DNA of 43,389 bases from Pseudohongiella sp. (GCA_013204155.1 JABMOK010000009.1:1-43389), one strand, 5' to 3'; shown: positions 1-9,016, numbered from the stretch's first letter. The notes: generated by a model from the letters alone, not told the origin. Numbers and translations: made by a program.

Positions 1-32
1 ATCGAACACCGACATGTTTTTTCATACACAAT

Positions 33-45
33 CCCCCCCCCCCCC
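33..45. repeat. C13 homopolymer in gene-free left edge
   Basis: Thirteen consecutive C residues lie in the gene-free stretch 1-442. I see no convincing gene, RNA or operator in the rest of that stretch, which presumably holds the promoter of the gene starting at 443. Homopolymers of this length are prone to slippage and to sequencing error. Confidence 0.8.
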
Positions 46-442
46 AACGACTCTTTCATCAGTGGAAGCCGTCGTCATTCTAGTTCAATTTAACCTTAGC
101 GTGACGCGGATACGCGCCTTGAACCCGGTGCATCGAAGGCTATTTACTGACCTCGATCGCCAGAGAGATGAGGGGATTTGAGTACAAGCCTGCAATTTCA
201 AGCTATACACCTGCCTGACCTTCCCAGTTAATTGCTAAATTCATTTCGCCGACCGGGAATCGCCACACGATGCTGGCCTATAACAGACTGCTGTAAAAAC
301 TTGAACCTATAATGTTAGTGGGTTAGTCTGAACTTACAGTTTTTCCTGTTCCATTTCGGGCTAAAAGGCATTCTGTCAATCGAATCAACAAGAGTGAAGT
401 CATAACGAAAACAAGATAAATTCCGAAGCCAGGCTTACTCCT

Positions 443-3037
443 ATGAAAAAGCACCCTCACTTGGCTAGAAAACTGTCCCTGCTGTATTCACAGTGTATTA
501 ACCCCTCAATTCAGACCAATGCCGATTTAGCCACAGAGTTAGGCATTTCCCGACAAGCTATCAGCAAATGGACACATGGCTCTGAAACCAATGAGGGAGA
601 TCGCATTCCCAATAGTCAAATTCAAAACGTTTCAGTTCTATTTGGTATTGAGCCGCATTGGTTTACTTTAGAAATTGATAAATTTGATGCCAGACTTCAA
701 CAAAAGTTCGAGCTTGATTCAAGTGGACATCACATAGGACCAGAAAAGCTCTCAGTATCTCTGCTGCCTATAACCAATCTGCAAGTGTTTGGCAGGGAAG
801 CTGAATTAAATTCACTTGAGAAGGCCTGGAAAGAAGCCAAAACCAATGTCATGCAGGTTATCGCCTTTGGTGGTGTAGGGAAAAGCACCTTGATTAATAG
901 TTGGCTATCGAGTCTCGATAGTAACAAATATCTCGGCGCAAAAAGGGTATATGCGTGGTCGTTCTATTGGCAGGGAAGCGGTGCGGAAGTTAAGTCGTCG
1001 GGGGACTACTTCATAGAGCATGCACTGGAGTGGTTTGGTGATGAGCGGCCGACGGAAGGAACACCCTGGAGTAAAGCCGCGCGTCTTGCCAATCTGATCC
1101 GAAGCGCTAGAACCCTGCTGATTCTCGATGGCCTCGAGCCCCTGCAATATCCACCAGGGCATAATCAGGGTTTGGTAGAAAATCCAGCGGTGGCGTTGTT
1201 GATCAGGGAACTCGCTTCGGACAACAATGGTTTATGCCTTATCACATCACGTCTACCCGTCTCTGATCTTATTTCTTTTCAGGATGGTCGGGTGCAGACA
1301 TTAGAGCTGGACCACCTTACTACCGAAGCGGGTATAGGACTGCTTAAAAGTTTAGGTATAGAAGGTGAGAACTCCGAGTTCGTTTATGCAGTGAATGAGT
1401 ACGCCGGGCATCCTCTGTGTTTGTCACTACTCGGAGGGTATCTCAACGTAGTTCACGATAGCGACATTGATAAATTTCGGGAATTGGAATCACTCATAGA
1501 TGCGCAAGGTTTGGGCGCACATGCCCGGAAATTAGTAAGAGCATATTTGGCGTGGTTTAAGAACTCACAGGAAAATGCCTTACTGTATATGCTCGGCTTA
1601 TTTGATCGAGCGGTGTCTTTAGACGAACTAAAAGCACTGAGTAACAAAGAGCCAATAGCGAATCTAACCCAGGAACTGGTCAAGCTGACGAAAATGCAGT
1701 GGGGCTATGGGCTTAAGAAGCTGGAAGATGCAAATTTAATCTCCATCGATAACAGGACTGGCACTACCATGATCGATTGCCATCCCCTGGTGCGAGATTT
1801 TTTGGCGGACTACCTGAAACACGAACAGCCTGAAGTATGGGAAAAAGGGAATAGTCTGATTTTTCGATACTTGAAAAATACGGCGACAGAAAATCCGAAA
1901 AACAGGGAGCAGCTGGAACCTTTATTTCGTGCAGTAATACATGGTACCAGAGCAAAGTTGTTCGAAGAGGCATTCCAACTTTATTTTGAAAGGATAAAAA
2001 AGCGCTATTGTATGTTGACAGACGGTTCTCATCACACCGATCAAAGCTGTATCAAGGCTTTTTTTAGTAAGGCTTGGTCAGAGCCGGTAGAGGATCTATC
2101 CGAGGAGGCGAAATTTCATCTACTTTCGAGTGCCGCCACCAATTTAATGTCTCTTGGGAAAATAGGGGAAGCAATTGATCCATCGGTAATAAGTATCAAT
2201 GGGTTTATTGCGCAGGGCAAATGGCTGGAAGCAGCGATGGCAGCGGGGCCATTTACTTCTATGCTCATTGCCACGGGAAGATTGGATGAAGCTATTTCCT
2301 TAATGGACGAATTAGAAGATTGTGTGGATAAATCTAACAATATTGCAATACAAGCTATCTCATGGAATTTTCGTGCTTATGCTTACTATCTCCATGGTGA
2401 TAACAAGAAAGCCAAAGATTTATTTGAACAGGCAGAAGAGATTCTGATTCGGTCTGAGCTGGAGATTCCAGTTACGTTTCCAACAATAAGCTCGTACTAC
2501 TGCAAGTTCCTCCTGGATACTGGTGAGCATCAACAAGCGTTGCAGAGATCGTTAAAGACATTCGCCTGGAGGCAATTAAAATCATGGCAAGTAGCCATTG
2601 ATACAACCTCACTTTACGCAAGTGATCTTCTGGTGTTGGGACTGATATTTTTGCAGCTTGGTGATCTAAAAAATGCGGAAAAGCATCTCAACCAGCAGGT
2701 TGAGTTGTTCAAATCTGCGGATGAATGGCTGTACTTGCCTACGGGACTAATCTCCAGAGCCAAATATTTTATTGAATCTAACAACTTTCTCGAAGCGGAG
2801 CAGGATTTGGAAGAGGCGCTGAGCATTTCTGTGAGAACGGACGCAAAATTTGCCCAATGGGAAGCCTGTATTTGCTTCGCGGAACTGAGTTTGAAGCAAC
2901 AGAATTATGGATCGGGTTTGAGCTACCTCGACAGAGCCAGAAAATTACCGGGCATGGAGATTTATCGATTTCGAGAAGCAGAAATCGCGGCATTGGGAAA
3001 ATGTCTTGAAGTAAATGCAAGGCAGGCAGCCAGATGA
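443..3037 (+). CDS. HTH-STAND NTPase-TPR protein
   Basis: An 864-residue cytosolic multidomain protein. Residues about 25-75 form a Cro/CI-type helix-turn-helix (LATELGISRQAISKW). Residues about 115-340 form a STAND/NB-ARC-like NTPase: Walker A GGVGKST at 143-149, Walker B LLILDGLE at 225-232, an arginine sensor LITSR at 266-270, and the GHPLCLSLL helix at 322-330 typical of STAND winged-helix linkers. From about 580 to 850 there are TPR-like helical pairs (for example GLIFLQLGDLKNAEKHL and AKYFIESNNFLEAEQDL). STAND proteins are ligand-triggered oligomerising switches. The HTH suggests transcriptional control, as in MalT or AfsR-type regulators, while many stand-alone bacterial STANDs act in phage defence. 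No effector nuclease, TIR or protease domain is visible. The gene stands alone. The architecture is secure; the biological role is not. Confidence 0.85.
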   Translation: MKKHPHLARKLSLLYSQCINPSIQTNADLATELGISRQAISKWTHGSETNEGDRIPNSQIQNVSVLFGIEPHWFTLEIDKFDARLQQKFELDSSGHHIGPEKLSVSLLPITNLQVFGREAELNSLEKAWKEAKTNVMQVIAFGGVGKSTLINSWLSSLDSNKYLGAKRVYAWSFYWQGSGAEVKSSGDYFIEHALEWFGDERPTEGTPWSKAARLANLIRSARTLLILDGLEPLQYPPGHNQGLVENPAVALLIRELASDNNGLCLITSRLPVSDLISFQDGRVQTLELDHLTTEAGIGLLKSLGIEGENSEFVYAVNEYAGHPLCLSLLGGYLNVVHDSDIDKFRELESLIDAQGLGAHARKLVRAYLAWFKNSQENALLYMLGLFDRAVSLDELKALSNKEPIANLTQELVKLTKMQWGYGLKKLEDANLISIDNRTGTTMIDCHPLVRDFLADYLKHEQPEVWEKGNSLIFRYLKNTATENPKNREQLEPLFRAVIHGTRAKLFEEAFQLYFERIKKRYCMLTDGSHHTDQSCIKAFFSKAWSEPVEDLSEEAKFHLLSSAATNLMSLGKIGEAIDPSVISINGFIAQGKWLEAAMAAGPFTSMLIATGRLDEAISLMDELEDCVDKSNNIAIQAISWNFRAYAYYLHGDNKKAKDLFEQAEEILIRSELEIPVTFPTISSYYCKFLLDTGEHQQALQRSLKTFAWRQLKSWQVAIDTTSLYASDLLVLGLIFLQLGDLKNAEKHLNQQVELFKSADEWLYLPTGLISRAKYFIESNNFLEAEQDLEEALSISVRTDAKFAQWEACICFAELSLKQQNYGSGLSYLDRARKLPGMEIYRFREAEIAALGKCLEVNARQAAR

Positions 3038-3194
3038 GGTGGATAATTCTCCGCTGAGGAAATTCGATATTTTTCTGCGTCGCGCAGGCATTATGTTGGA
3101 ACTATTTTTTGTAGTGTGGATTTTAGCAATGGAACCTACAAAATATGCCAGGATGATTTTATTGGTATAAAAAAATGATACCGACACATTACTC

Positions 3195-3245
3195 ATGCGA
3201 GAATAGGACCCATGCGAGAATAGGACCCATGCGAGAATAGGACCC
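3195..3245 (+). repeat. Three perfect 17-bp tandem repeats before cupin gene
   Basis: The unit ATGCGAGAATAGGACCC occurs three times head to tail at 3195-3211, 3212-3228 and 3229-3245, ending 5 bp before the ATG at 3251. Each unit contains ATG CGA GAA TAG, a complete three-codon reading frame. The core GCGAGAATAG recurs at 24123-24132, followed by GTGAGAATAG at 24134-24143. Confidence 0.95.
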
Positions 3246-3250
3246 ACAAA

Positions 3251-3730
3251 ATGAAAAGAACACAGTTTAGAATGGCTGCGCATTTTCAACTAGCGTTGTT
3301 GCTACTTGCCCTGTTTCAGGCCAATTTTAAATCACTAGCCCAGGAGTTGGTCAGCGCCGAGACTCAGCCTCTGGCGATAAACCTCGCGGAAATTAACTGG
3401 GGCCCAGCGGGTGGAGGTAATGGCTTTCCCGTTGGTGTTCGCACCGAGCGTCAAGGCACGGACCCGGTTACTGGGGGCATTACTTACTACGCTATGTTTC
3501 CGTCGGGTTCGCACTTTGACCTGCATTGGCATACCTATGACGAGCACGTCGTGGTGGTGCAGGGTTCGGTAACAATCGTTTTAGGAGAACAGAGTCATTC
3601 ACTTGGGGTGGGAAGTTATGTCGTCATTCCTGGCAAGATGAATCACTCCTGGGATATACCCAAAGGTGAGGATGCGGTGATTGTAGTAAGACGAGGGGGG
3701 CCTGCAGATTTTCACTTTGTTGATCAGTAG
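3251..3730 (+). CDS. Secreted cupin-domain protein
   Basis: A 159-residue protein with a hydrophobic signal peptide ending near residue 30 (SLA/QE), followed by one cupin barrel. Cupin motif 1 is intact: H92-W-H94, then E98 and G105. Motif 2 is GSYVVIPGKMNH with H132. The 3-His/1-Glu set can bind Fe, Mn or another divalent metal, so this is probably a periplasmic metallo-cupin; the sequence does not reveal the reaction or ligand. The start follows directly on the 17-bp repeats, and the last repeat (AGGACCC) would have to supply any ribosome binding site. It is separated from the convergent gene at 3901 by a hairpin terminator. A second secreted cupin at 24312 is only distantly related. Confidence 0.8.
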   Translation: MKRTQFRMAAHFQLALLLLALFQANFKSLAQELVSAETQPLAINLAEINWGPAGGGNGFPVGVRTERQGTDPVTGGITYYAMFPSGSHFDLHWHTYDEHVVVVQGSVTIVLGEQSHSLGVGSYVVIPGKMNHSWDIPKGEDAVIVVRRGGPADFHFVDQ

Positions 3731-3849
3731 CTATCGGATTTTCGAGCGTAAGATAGCCAATACTTTTCCAGAAATTGAGCAACGGTATTGACGGGGAAAC
3801 TAATTTTCCTGCTGTTGCGTAAAACAGAGCATAAAATTAGTCCAAAAAA

Positions 3850-3873
3850 AAGGGTCGAATAAATTCGACCCTT
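3850..3873 (-). terminator. Rho-independent terminator
   Basis: The 11-bp stem AAGGGTCGAAT / ATTCGACCCTT has a 2-nt loop. On the minus strand it is followed by a run of eight T, serving the gene at 3901-5247. It lies between convergent genes and may also act on the plus strand with a weaker T tract. Confidence 0.85.
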
Positions 3874-3900
3874 TCTCGTACGGCTTTTTCTAAGCAGAAA

Positions 3901-5247
3901 TTAGTCGTTACCAGCTACTGAACGCTCTTCTTTCGCTTTACGGTCGGCGACTAGTGTCTCAAATCCCTCGTCATCCAGATGCGTCACAGCAATCCAGGCG
4001 TGAGTCATTTCATCACCGGTGCGGCTTCCACCCATTACATACATATCTGGATCAGGGTTGTTGGGATTGGCAGAAGTATTGTCATACCACTGCTTCAAAA
4101 CCAATACCGCGCCAGCAGGTAACAGAGGCGCTACATCGGGTTCATAGATGTGACTGTGATGCCAGGTAGCACTCCACTTCGAAATCTGACTAACCTGTTC
4201 AGTGCGACCAGTTTCTGGATAGAAAATTTCCAGAGAGGCAGCATTCATGCGCAGGTGACCATGAGGCTGGAAGCTATCGATTCGAACCGGGTGATCAAAT
4301 GAATGAAAACCCTGAGTCATTGTGTAGCCATTGGGTGGAACAACCAGGTCTGCTTGCGGGCTGATTTGATACAGCTTCAGATCCTGCTTGTATTTGGCTT
4401 CTGCGGCATAGCCTTCAGGGTGTAACCAAAGACCAATCTCAACGACGTTATCTTTGATCATCTGTCCTTCGGCTGTTGCACCAACACCACCTGGGAACAT
4501 GTGAATACTCCAGGAAACTACGGCGTTAGCTGGAATAGTACGGCATACGCCTTCAGGAACGATTTCGCCCCATTTGCCCATGGCATACTCTGTCAGCTGA
4601 CCGTAGCGCTCATAGCTGCCATCTTCGTTTATAGTTGAAACAGAAGAATTGGCGTGGTGAACTACTGCTTTAGCATCGCCTCTTGGCTTCACCTGAACGG
4701 CCTTGATGCAACGATCAGTAGTTATGCCACTGTCAACGTAGTGGTTACTCCACAAGTCATTACCGTCGGCAGGGATGTCCATAGAAATGGATGGAATGAT
4801 CAGGTTTGGCTCACCAAACTGACTGATAAAATTCCAAGCATCGGGATCGTTTAATTCTGGCGCAGGAACAACAACATCGGGATCACCCATTGGAGAGCCC
4901 TGGTTTACCCAGGCGACAATGGTATCAATTTCTTCTTGCTCAAGACGCCAGTCACCCTGCAAATCCTGAATACCGATGCCATGGTCGTAGGCATAGGGAG
5001 GCATGTCTCGGTTAGCCACCTTGAGTTGAATCAGCGGGGCCCAGGGGCGTACCTGATCATAATTGGTGAGTTGCATGGGACCGATACCGCCTTCGCGGTG
5101 GCAGACCACACAATTCTCATTAAGAATTCGACCAACGTCACCATTATAGGTAACGGCGTGGTCGGCATCAGCTTGAGCCATTGCCTGAGTCTGAAACCCA
5201 AGTAATGCGAGGGCTCCAAGGCCCAACCAGCTGTTTGAAATTTTCAT
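3901..5247 (-). CDS. Cytochrome c-PHM-like copper monooxygenase fusion, short form 1
   Basis: A secreted 448-residue protein (signal peptide to about residue 24, AMA/QAD). Residues about 30-120 are a c-type cytochrome: CVVCH at 46-50, with a probable distal Met in the MPP motif (M82). Residues about 145-440 match copper type II monooxygenases of the PHM/dopamine beta-hydroxylase fold. Visible ligand candidates are H197-H198 and H249 for CuH, and H329-G-H331 with M414 (GDEM) for CuM. C180 and C235 may form a disulfide. A further cluster, TWHHSH (363-366 histidines), is shared by all three short copies. Known PHM enzymes use ascorbate as reductant; here the fused heme is the likely electron donor, which is inference. 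Substrate unknown. It is the most downstream of a same-strand tandem array (next copies at 5446 and 7459), each with its own terminator, so the copies are probably separate transcription units. Confidence 0.85.
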   Translation of the reverse strand: MKISNSWLGLGALALLGFQTQAMAQADADHAVTYNGDVGRILNENCVVCHREGGIGPMQLTNYDQVRPWAPLIQLKVANRDMPPYAYDHGIGIQDLQGDWRLEQEEIDTIVAWVNQGSPMGDPDVVVPAPELNDPDAWNFISQFGEPNLIIPSISMDIPADGNDLWSNHYVDSGITTDRCIKAVQVKPRGDAKAVVHHANSSVSTINEDGSYERYGQLTEYAMGKWGEIVPEGVCRTIPANAVVSWSIHMFPGGVGATAEGQMIKDNVVEIGLWLHPEGYAAEAKYKQDLKLYQISPQADLVVPPNGYTMTQGFHSFDHPVRIDSFQPHGHLRMNAASLEIFYPETGRTEQVSQISKWSATWHHSHIYEPDVAPLLPAGAVLVLKQWYDNTSANPNNPDPDMYVMGGSRTGDEMTHAWIAVTHLDDEGFETLVADRKAKEERSVAGND

Positions 5248-5303
5248 GTATCTCTCCTCTGAGGGCTATTTGGATCCATAATTCAAAGAAACTAGATCCA
5301 GCA

Positions 5304-5350
5304 GTTTCACAGTCTACTTCTTTTTAGATTGGGGAGAAACAAGGAAATGG
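5304..5350 (-). promoter_or_regulatory. Upstream block shared by two tandem copies
   Basis: GTTTCACAGTCTACT at 5304-5318, 57 bp before the start at 5247, recurs at 6866-6880 before the start at 6804. Similarity continues for about 30 bp beyond (both include AAACAAGGAA). Because the match extends outside the coding region, the promoter region was probably duplicated with the gene. No -10/-35 assignment is made. Confidence 0.55.
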
Positions 5351-5375
5351 CTTAAAAAATGTAATAAATAGTAAC

Positions 5376-5413
5376 AAAAAAGGCCGCTTGAAATCATTCC
5401 AAGCGGCCTTTTT
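5376..5413 (-). terminator. Rho-independent terminator
   Basis: A strong stem AAAAAGGCCGCTTG / CAAGCGGCCTTTTT with a 9-nt loop. A and T tracts on both sides make it bidirectional in form. It lies downstream of the gene at 5446-6804. Confidence 0.9.
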
Positions 5414-5445
5414 GTTTTTTCTAACGCGGATCAGAGGCTGATTTT

Positions 5446-6804
5446 TTAGTCGTTTCCAGCCAGTGAGCGCTCTTCTTTCTCTTTGCGATCTGCAACAATT
5501 TTCTCATAACCGGCATCGTCGAGGTGGGTTACCGCGATCCAGGCATGGGACATCTCGTCACCAGTACGACTGCCGCCAACAACCCACATGTCGGGGTCTG
5601 GGTTATTTGGATTAGCGGCCGTGTTGTCGTACCACTGCTTGATGATTAATACCGCACCCACAGGAAGTAGGGGTGCTGCATCCGGCTCATACAGATGGCT
5701 GTGATGCCAGGTGGCACTCCAATTGGAGATTTGGCTTATCTGCTCGGTACGGCCTGTTTCCGGGTAGAAAACTTCCAGAGAGGCGGCGTTCATGCGCAGG
5801 TGGCCATGGGGCTGAAAGCTGTCGATACGAACCGGGTGATCAAACGAATGAAAACCCTGAGTCATCGTGTAGCCATTCGGTGGCACGATTAACTGGCCGG
5901 CTTCATAGCCGCTACGCAGTTGATAGAGTCTCAAGTCTTGCTTGTACGGGCTTGTTTCTGCAATGAAGTTCTCATCATGAAACCAAAGTCCAATTTCTAC
6001 CACATTGTCTTTGATCATGAGCCCTTCGGCTGTTCCACCAACACCGCCGGGGAACATGTGAATGTCCCATGACACTCGAGAGCCAGCGGGGATTGTGCGG
6101 CAAACACCTTCAGGGATAACTTCGCCCCATTTGCCCATCGCGTACTCAGTTAATTGACCGTAGGGCTGGAACTCACCATTTTCGTCTGGCGCCTCAAGAT
6201 CGGAGTTGGCGTGGTGAACCACTGCCTTGGCGTCGCCGCGAGGTTTAACCTGCACAGCCTTGATGCAGCGATCTGCCGTCACGCCGGTATCTACATAGTG
6301 CTTGCTCCACAGATCATTGCCGTCAGCAGGGATATCCATCGCCACGGAAGGGATAATCAAATCTGGCTCGCCGAATGCGCTAGCAAATGTCCACTGATCA
6401 GGATCTGGCAAATCAGCCGCCGCAGGAACGATATCGGTGTCGCCTAAAGGAGAACCCTGGTTTACCCAAGCGACGATGGTATCGATTTCTTCTTGTTCAA
6501 GACGCCAATCACCCTGTAGATCCTGAATTCCAATGCCATGATCATAGGCATAGGGAGGCATCTCACGATTGGCCACGCGCATCTGAATTAGCGGTGCCCA
6601 GGGGCGTACCTGATCATAGCTGGTGAGTTGCATGGGACCGATGCCACCCTCACGGTGACAGACCACACAATTCTCATTCAGTATTCGACCAACATCACTG
6701 TTGTAAGTAATGGCGTGATCGGCATCAGCCTGTGCCATTGCCTGGGTCTGAAACCCAAGTAATAGAAGGGCTCCAAGGCCTAAGCAGGATTTTAGTATTC
6801 GCAT
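5446..6804 (-). CDS. Cytochrome c-PHM-like copper monooxygenase fusion, short form 2
   Basis: A 452-residue near-twin of the gene at 3901, with the signal peptide also nearly identical (GFQTQAMAQADADHA shared). Heme motif CVVCH 46-50 and M82. Copper ligand candidates are H197-H198, H249, H333-G-H335 and M418. The clearest differences are in residues about 200-215 and 275-305, where this copy has ENFIAETSPYKQD and a longer GYEAGQL loop. In this fold such surface loops could alter substrate access. The close protein and upstream similarity to the gene at 3901 indicates the most recent duplication in the array. Function as for that gene: a periplasmic copper monooxygenase with a built-in heme, substrate unknown. 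Confidence 0.85.
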   Translation of the reverse strand: MRILKSCLGLGALLLLGFQTQAMAQADADHAITYNSDVGRILNENCVVCHREGGIGPMQLTSYDQVRPWAPLIQMRVANREMPPYAYDHGIGIQDLQGDWRLEQEEIDTIVAWVNQGSPLGDTDIVPAAADLPDPDQWTFASAFGEPDLIIPSVAMDIPADGNDLWSKHYVDTGVTADRCIKAVQVKPRGDAKAVVHHANSDLEAPDENGEFQPYGQLTEYAMGKWGEVIPEGVCRTIPAGSRVSWDIHMFPGGVGGTAEGLMIKDNVVEIGLWFHDENFIAETSPYKQDLRLYQLRSGYEAGQLIVPPNGYTMTQGFHSFDHPVRIDSFQPHGHLRMNAASLEVFYPETGRTEQISQISNWSATWHHSHLYEPDAAPLLPVGAVLIIKQWYDNTAANPNNPDPDMWVVGGSRTGDEMSHAWIAVTHLDDAGYEKIVADRKEKEERSLAGND

Positions 6805-6865
6805 GTCTCGCTCCTATGAGAGTTCAATTTTTTAGATCGATAAGCAGGGAAAAGTTCTTCCATAA

Positions 6866-6910
6866 GTTTCACAGTCTACTCCCTTTAGGCTTGAGGACAA
6901 ACAAGGAAGT
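6866..6910 (-). promoter_or_regulatory. Upstream block shared with the 3901 gene
   Basis: Contains GTTTCACAGTCTACT at 6866-6880, 62 bp before the start at 6804, then CTTTAGGCTTGAGGACAAAC. It is the counterpart of 5304-5350. Probably a co-duplicated promoter or leader. Confidence 0.55.
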
Positions 6911-6935
6911 CGCATAAATTAGCAAAAAATACAGC

Positions 6936-6973
6936 AAAAAAGGTCGACTGGAGTGAATTAAGCCGGCCTTTTT
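6936..6973 (-). terminator. Decayed terminator of the pseudogene copy
   Basis: AAAAAAGGTCGACT pairs imperfectly with AGCCGGCCTTTTT: one G-U pair and one mismatch in the position where the 5376 terminator is perfect. It sits directly downstream of the pseudogene at 7000, matching the gene-terminator spacing of the intact copies. Confidence 0.65.
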
Positions 6974-6999
6974 GTGGGTTTTAAGCGAGAGGACAGGTT

Positions 7000-7200
7000 T
7001 TAGTCAGATCCAGCCAGAGCGCGTTCAGCTTGAGCTTTACGTTCTACGGCGATCTTCCCATAGCCTTCATCCGCAAGATGAGTCACCGCAATCCAGGCAG
7101 GAGTCATCCCATCGGCGGTACGGCCGCCACCCGTTACCCTTGCATCTGGCTCCGGGGGAATTGGGACTGGCTGCTGTGTTGTCATACCATGGATTGATCA
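7000..7200 (-). pseudogene. C-terminal remnant of a fourth short cytochrome c-PHM gene
   Basis: Reading the minus strand, residues MTPAWIAVTHLADEGYGKIA through ERALAGSD align with the C-terminus of the three intact copies (EMSHAWIAVTHLDDAGYEKI, ERSLAGND). A little upstream, WYDNTAASPNS is recognisable but lies in a different frame, so a frameshift falls in the C-rich tract near 7150-7165. The CuM ligand Met survives only as DGM with altered context. No heme motif, no HH pair and no signal peptide are found before the next terminator at about 7390. The remnant plus flank spans about 450 bp where intact units span about 1.5 kb, so roughly 1.1 kb was lost. Confidence 0.85.
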
Positions 7201-7389
7201 CAGGGGGGCACGATAAGCGGGTCTTGATGCTTATTCGTCGCTCCTCAAAAGCAATCTAACGATCTGATTTTATGGATAAAAGACTAGGGCCAAATATTTT
7301 TACGACAGAATATTTAACTGGATAGAGGCTACCTATCTGGTTGCGGAGGAATTTAGGTAATTGTGCTTAATTGAAAGAATAGCAGGCAA

Positions 7390-7424
7390 AAAAAACCGGT
7401 TGGATTAGCGCCAACCGGTCTTTT
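7390..7424 (-). terminator. Rho-independent terminator
   Basis: The 9-bp stem ACCGGTTGG / CCAACCGGT has a 7-nt loop. On the minus strand it is followed by a run of T. It lies downstream of the gene at 7459-8823. Confidence 0.85.
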
Positions 7425-7458
7425 CTAACCACCCCACTCCAGGAGCAGGGTTATTTTC

Positions 7459-8823
7459 TTAGTCGTTTCCAGCTACTGCGCGCTCTTCTTTCGCTTTGCG
7501 CTCGGCAACCATCTTCTCAAAGCCATCCTCGTCGAGGTGAGTCACCGCGATCCAGGCATGTGACATTTCATCACCAGTACGACTGCCACCGTAAACCCAC
7601 TGATCAGGATCTGGGTTATTGGGGTTATTCGCTGTGTTGTCGTACCACTGTTTAATTACCAGTACGGCGCCAGCGGGTAGCAAAGGTGCTGCATCTGGCT
7701 CATACAGATGGCTGTGATGCCAAGTCGCACTCCAGTTGGAGATTTGGCTGATCTGCTCGGTACGGCCAGTTTCTGGATAGAAAACTTCCAGAGAAGCGGC
7801 GTTCATGCGCAGGTGACCGTGTGGCTGAAAGCTGTCGATACGAACCGGGTGATCGAAAGAGTGAAAACCCTGAGTCATTAGGTAGCCGTGAGGTGGGACT
7901 ATTAGCTCGTCAGCCTCGTAGCCTTCTCGTAGCCCGTATAAAGACAAATCCTGCTTGTATGCGGTCTTTTCATAGCCTTCTTCGTGAAACCAGACTCCGA
8001 TTTCAACCACATTGTCTTTGATCATCTCGCCTTGCGCTGTAGCACCAACGCCGCCTGGGAACATGTGAATATCCCAAAGCACTTGTGAGTTGGCAGGCAG
8101 TGTTCGGCAAACGCCTTCGGAGGGGACTTCGCCCCATTTGCCCATGGCATATTCAGTTAGCTGCCCGTATCTTTCCAGCTCACCGAATTCATTTTCTACG
8201 AATACAGAAGAGTTAGCGTGATGAACCACGGCTCTTGCATCACCGCGCGGCTTAACCTGAATCGCTTTAATGCAGCGATCAGCGGCTAGGCCACTAGGCA
8301 CATACTCTTTGCTCCACATATCGTTGCCATTAGCAGGAATATCGAGAGGTGTAGAGGCGATAATCAGATTTGGCTCGCCGTATTGGGGAGCAAAGTTCCA
8401 CGCGTTTACATCACGTACTTCTGCAACCGGTGGTACGATGTCGGCATCGCCTAAAGGCGAGCCTGCATTTACCCACGCAACGACAGTATCAATTTCATCC
8501 TGATCAAGTCTCCAATCAGCTTGCAGATCTTGAATACCAATTCCATGATCGTAGGCATACGGAGGCATTTCTCTGTTCGCTACGCGCATCTGAATCAGCG
8601 GCGCCCATGGGCGAACCTGTTCAAACGTAGTGAGTTGCATTGGACCAATACCACCCGCCTGGTGACATACCACACAATTCTCATTGAGGATTTTAGCCAC
8701 ATGGGTGTTATAGGTAATTTGATCGTCCTGCGCCTGAACGGCCTGTAGGCTAAGCGCACAGACAGCGCCCCCAGCTAACATGCTGATTTTGCGCATTTTT
8801 TTCCAACTTTGCACTGTTTTCAT
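7459..8823 (-). CDS. Cytochrome c-PHM-like copper monooxygenase fusion, short form 3
   Basis: 454 residues. The signal peptide ends near residue 31 (AVQA/QDD) and differs from the other two copies. Heme motif CVVCH at 50-54, here followed by QAGG rather than REGG; axial Met candidate M86. Copper ligand candidates are H201-H202, H253, H335-G-H337 and M420, all present. The start is supported by GGAGA upstream of the ATG at 8823. This is the most diverged of the three intact copies and lacks the shared upstream block at 5304/6866, so it probably represents the older branch of the duplication. Function as for the other short forms: a periplasmic heme-linked copper monooxygenase of unknown substrate. 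Confidence 0.85.
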   Translation of the reverse strand: MKTVQSWKKMRKISMLAGGAVCALSLQAVQAQDDQITYNTHVAKILNENCVVCHQAGGIGPMQLTTFEQVRPWAPLIQMRVANREMPPYAYDHGIGIQDLQADWRLDQDEIDTVVAWVNAGSPLGDADIVPPVAEVRDVNAWNFAPQYGEPNLIIASTPLDIPANGNDMWSKEYVPSGLAADRCIKAIQVKPRGDARAVVHHANSSVFVENEFGELERYGQLTEYAMGKWGEVPSEGVCRTLPANSQVLWDIHMFPGGVGATAQGEMIKDNVVEIGVWFHEEGYEKTAYKQDLSLYGLREGYEADELIVPPHGYLMTQGFHSFDHPVRIDSFQPHGHLRMNAASLEVFYPETGRTEQISQISNWSATWHHSHLYEPDAAPLLPAGAVLVIKQWYDNTANNPNNPDPDQWVYGGSRTGDEMSHAWIAVTHLDEDGFEKMVAERKAKEERAVAGND

Positions 8824-9016
8824 GCTTTTCTCCTCGATGCGAGATTACGGGCAAATACATTTTAAAAATGTTAGTTGTAGACATCTGAAAACTCTGCCGA
8901 CGGCGGCGATTTTCGATGTCGCATTGCAATTATCTGCAACAATTTATTAGCGATAAGCCTTTCTGTATCTACTACTGCCAGTGGATACAATACAGCCACT
9001 TAAAGCTAAATCAGTT

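Noticed and set aside
3195..3245. Short tandem repeats as a CRISPR array
   Set aside because: The units are contiguous without spacers, only 17 bp long, and no cas gene is present. The same applies to the arrays at 24911 and 38908.
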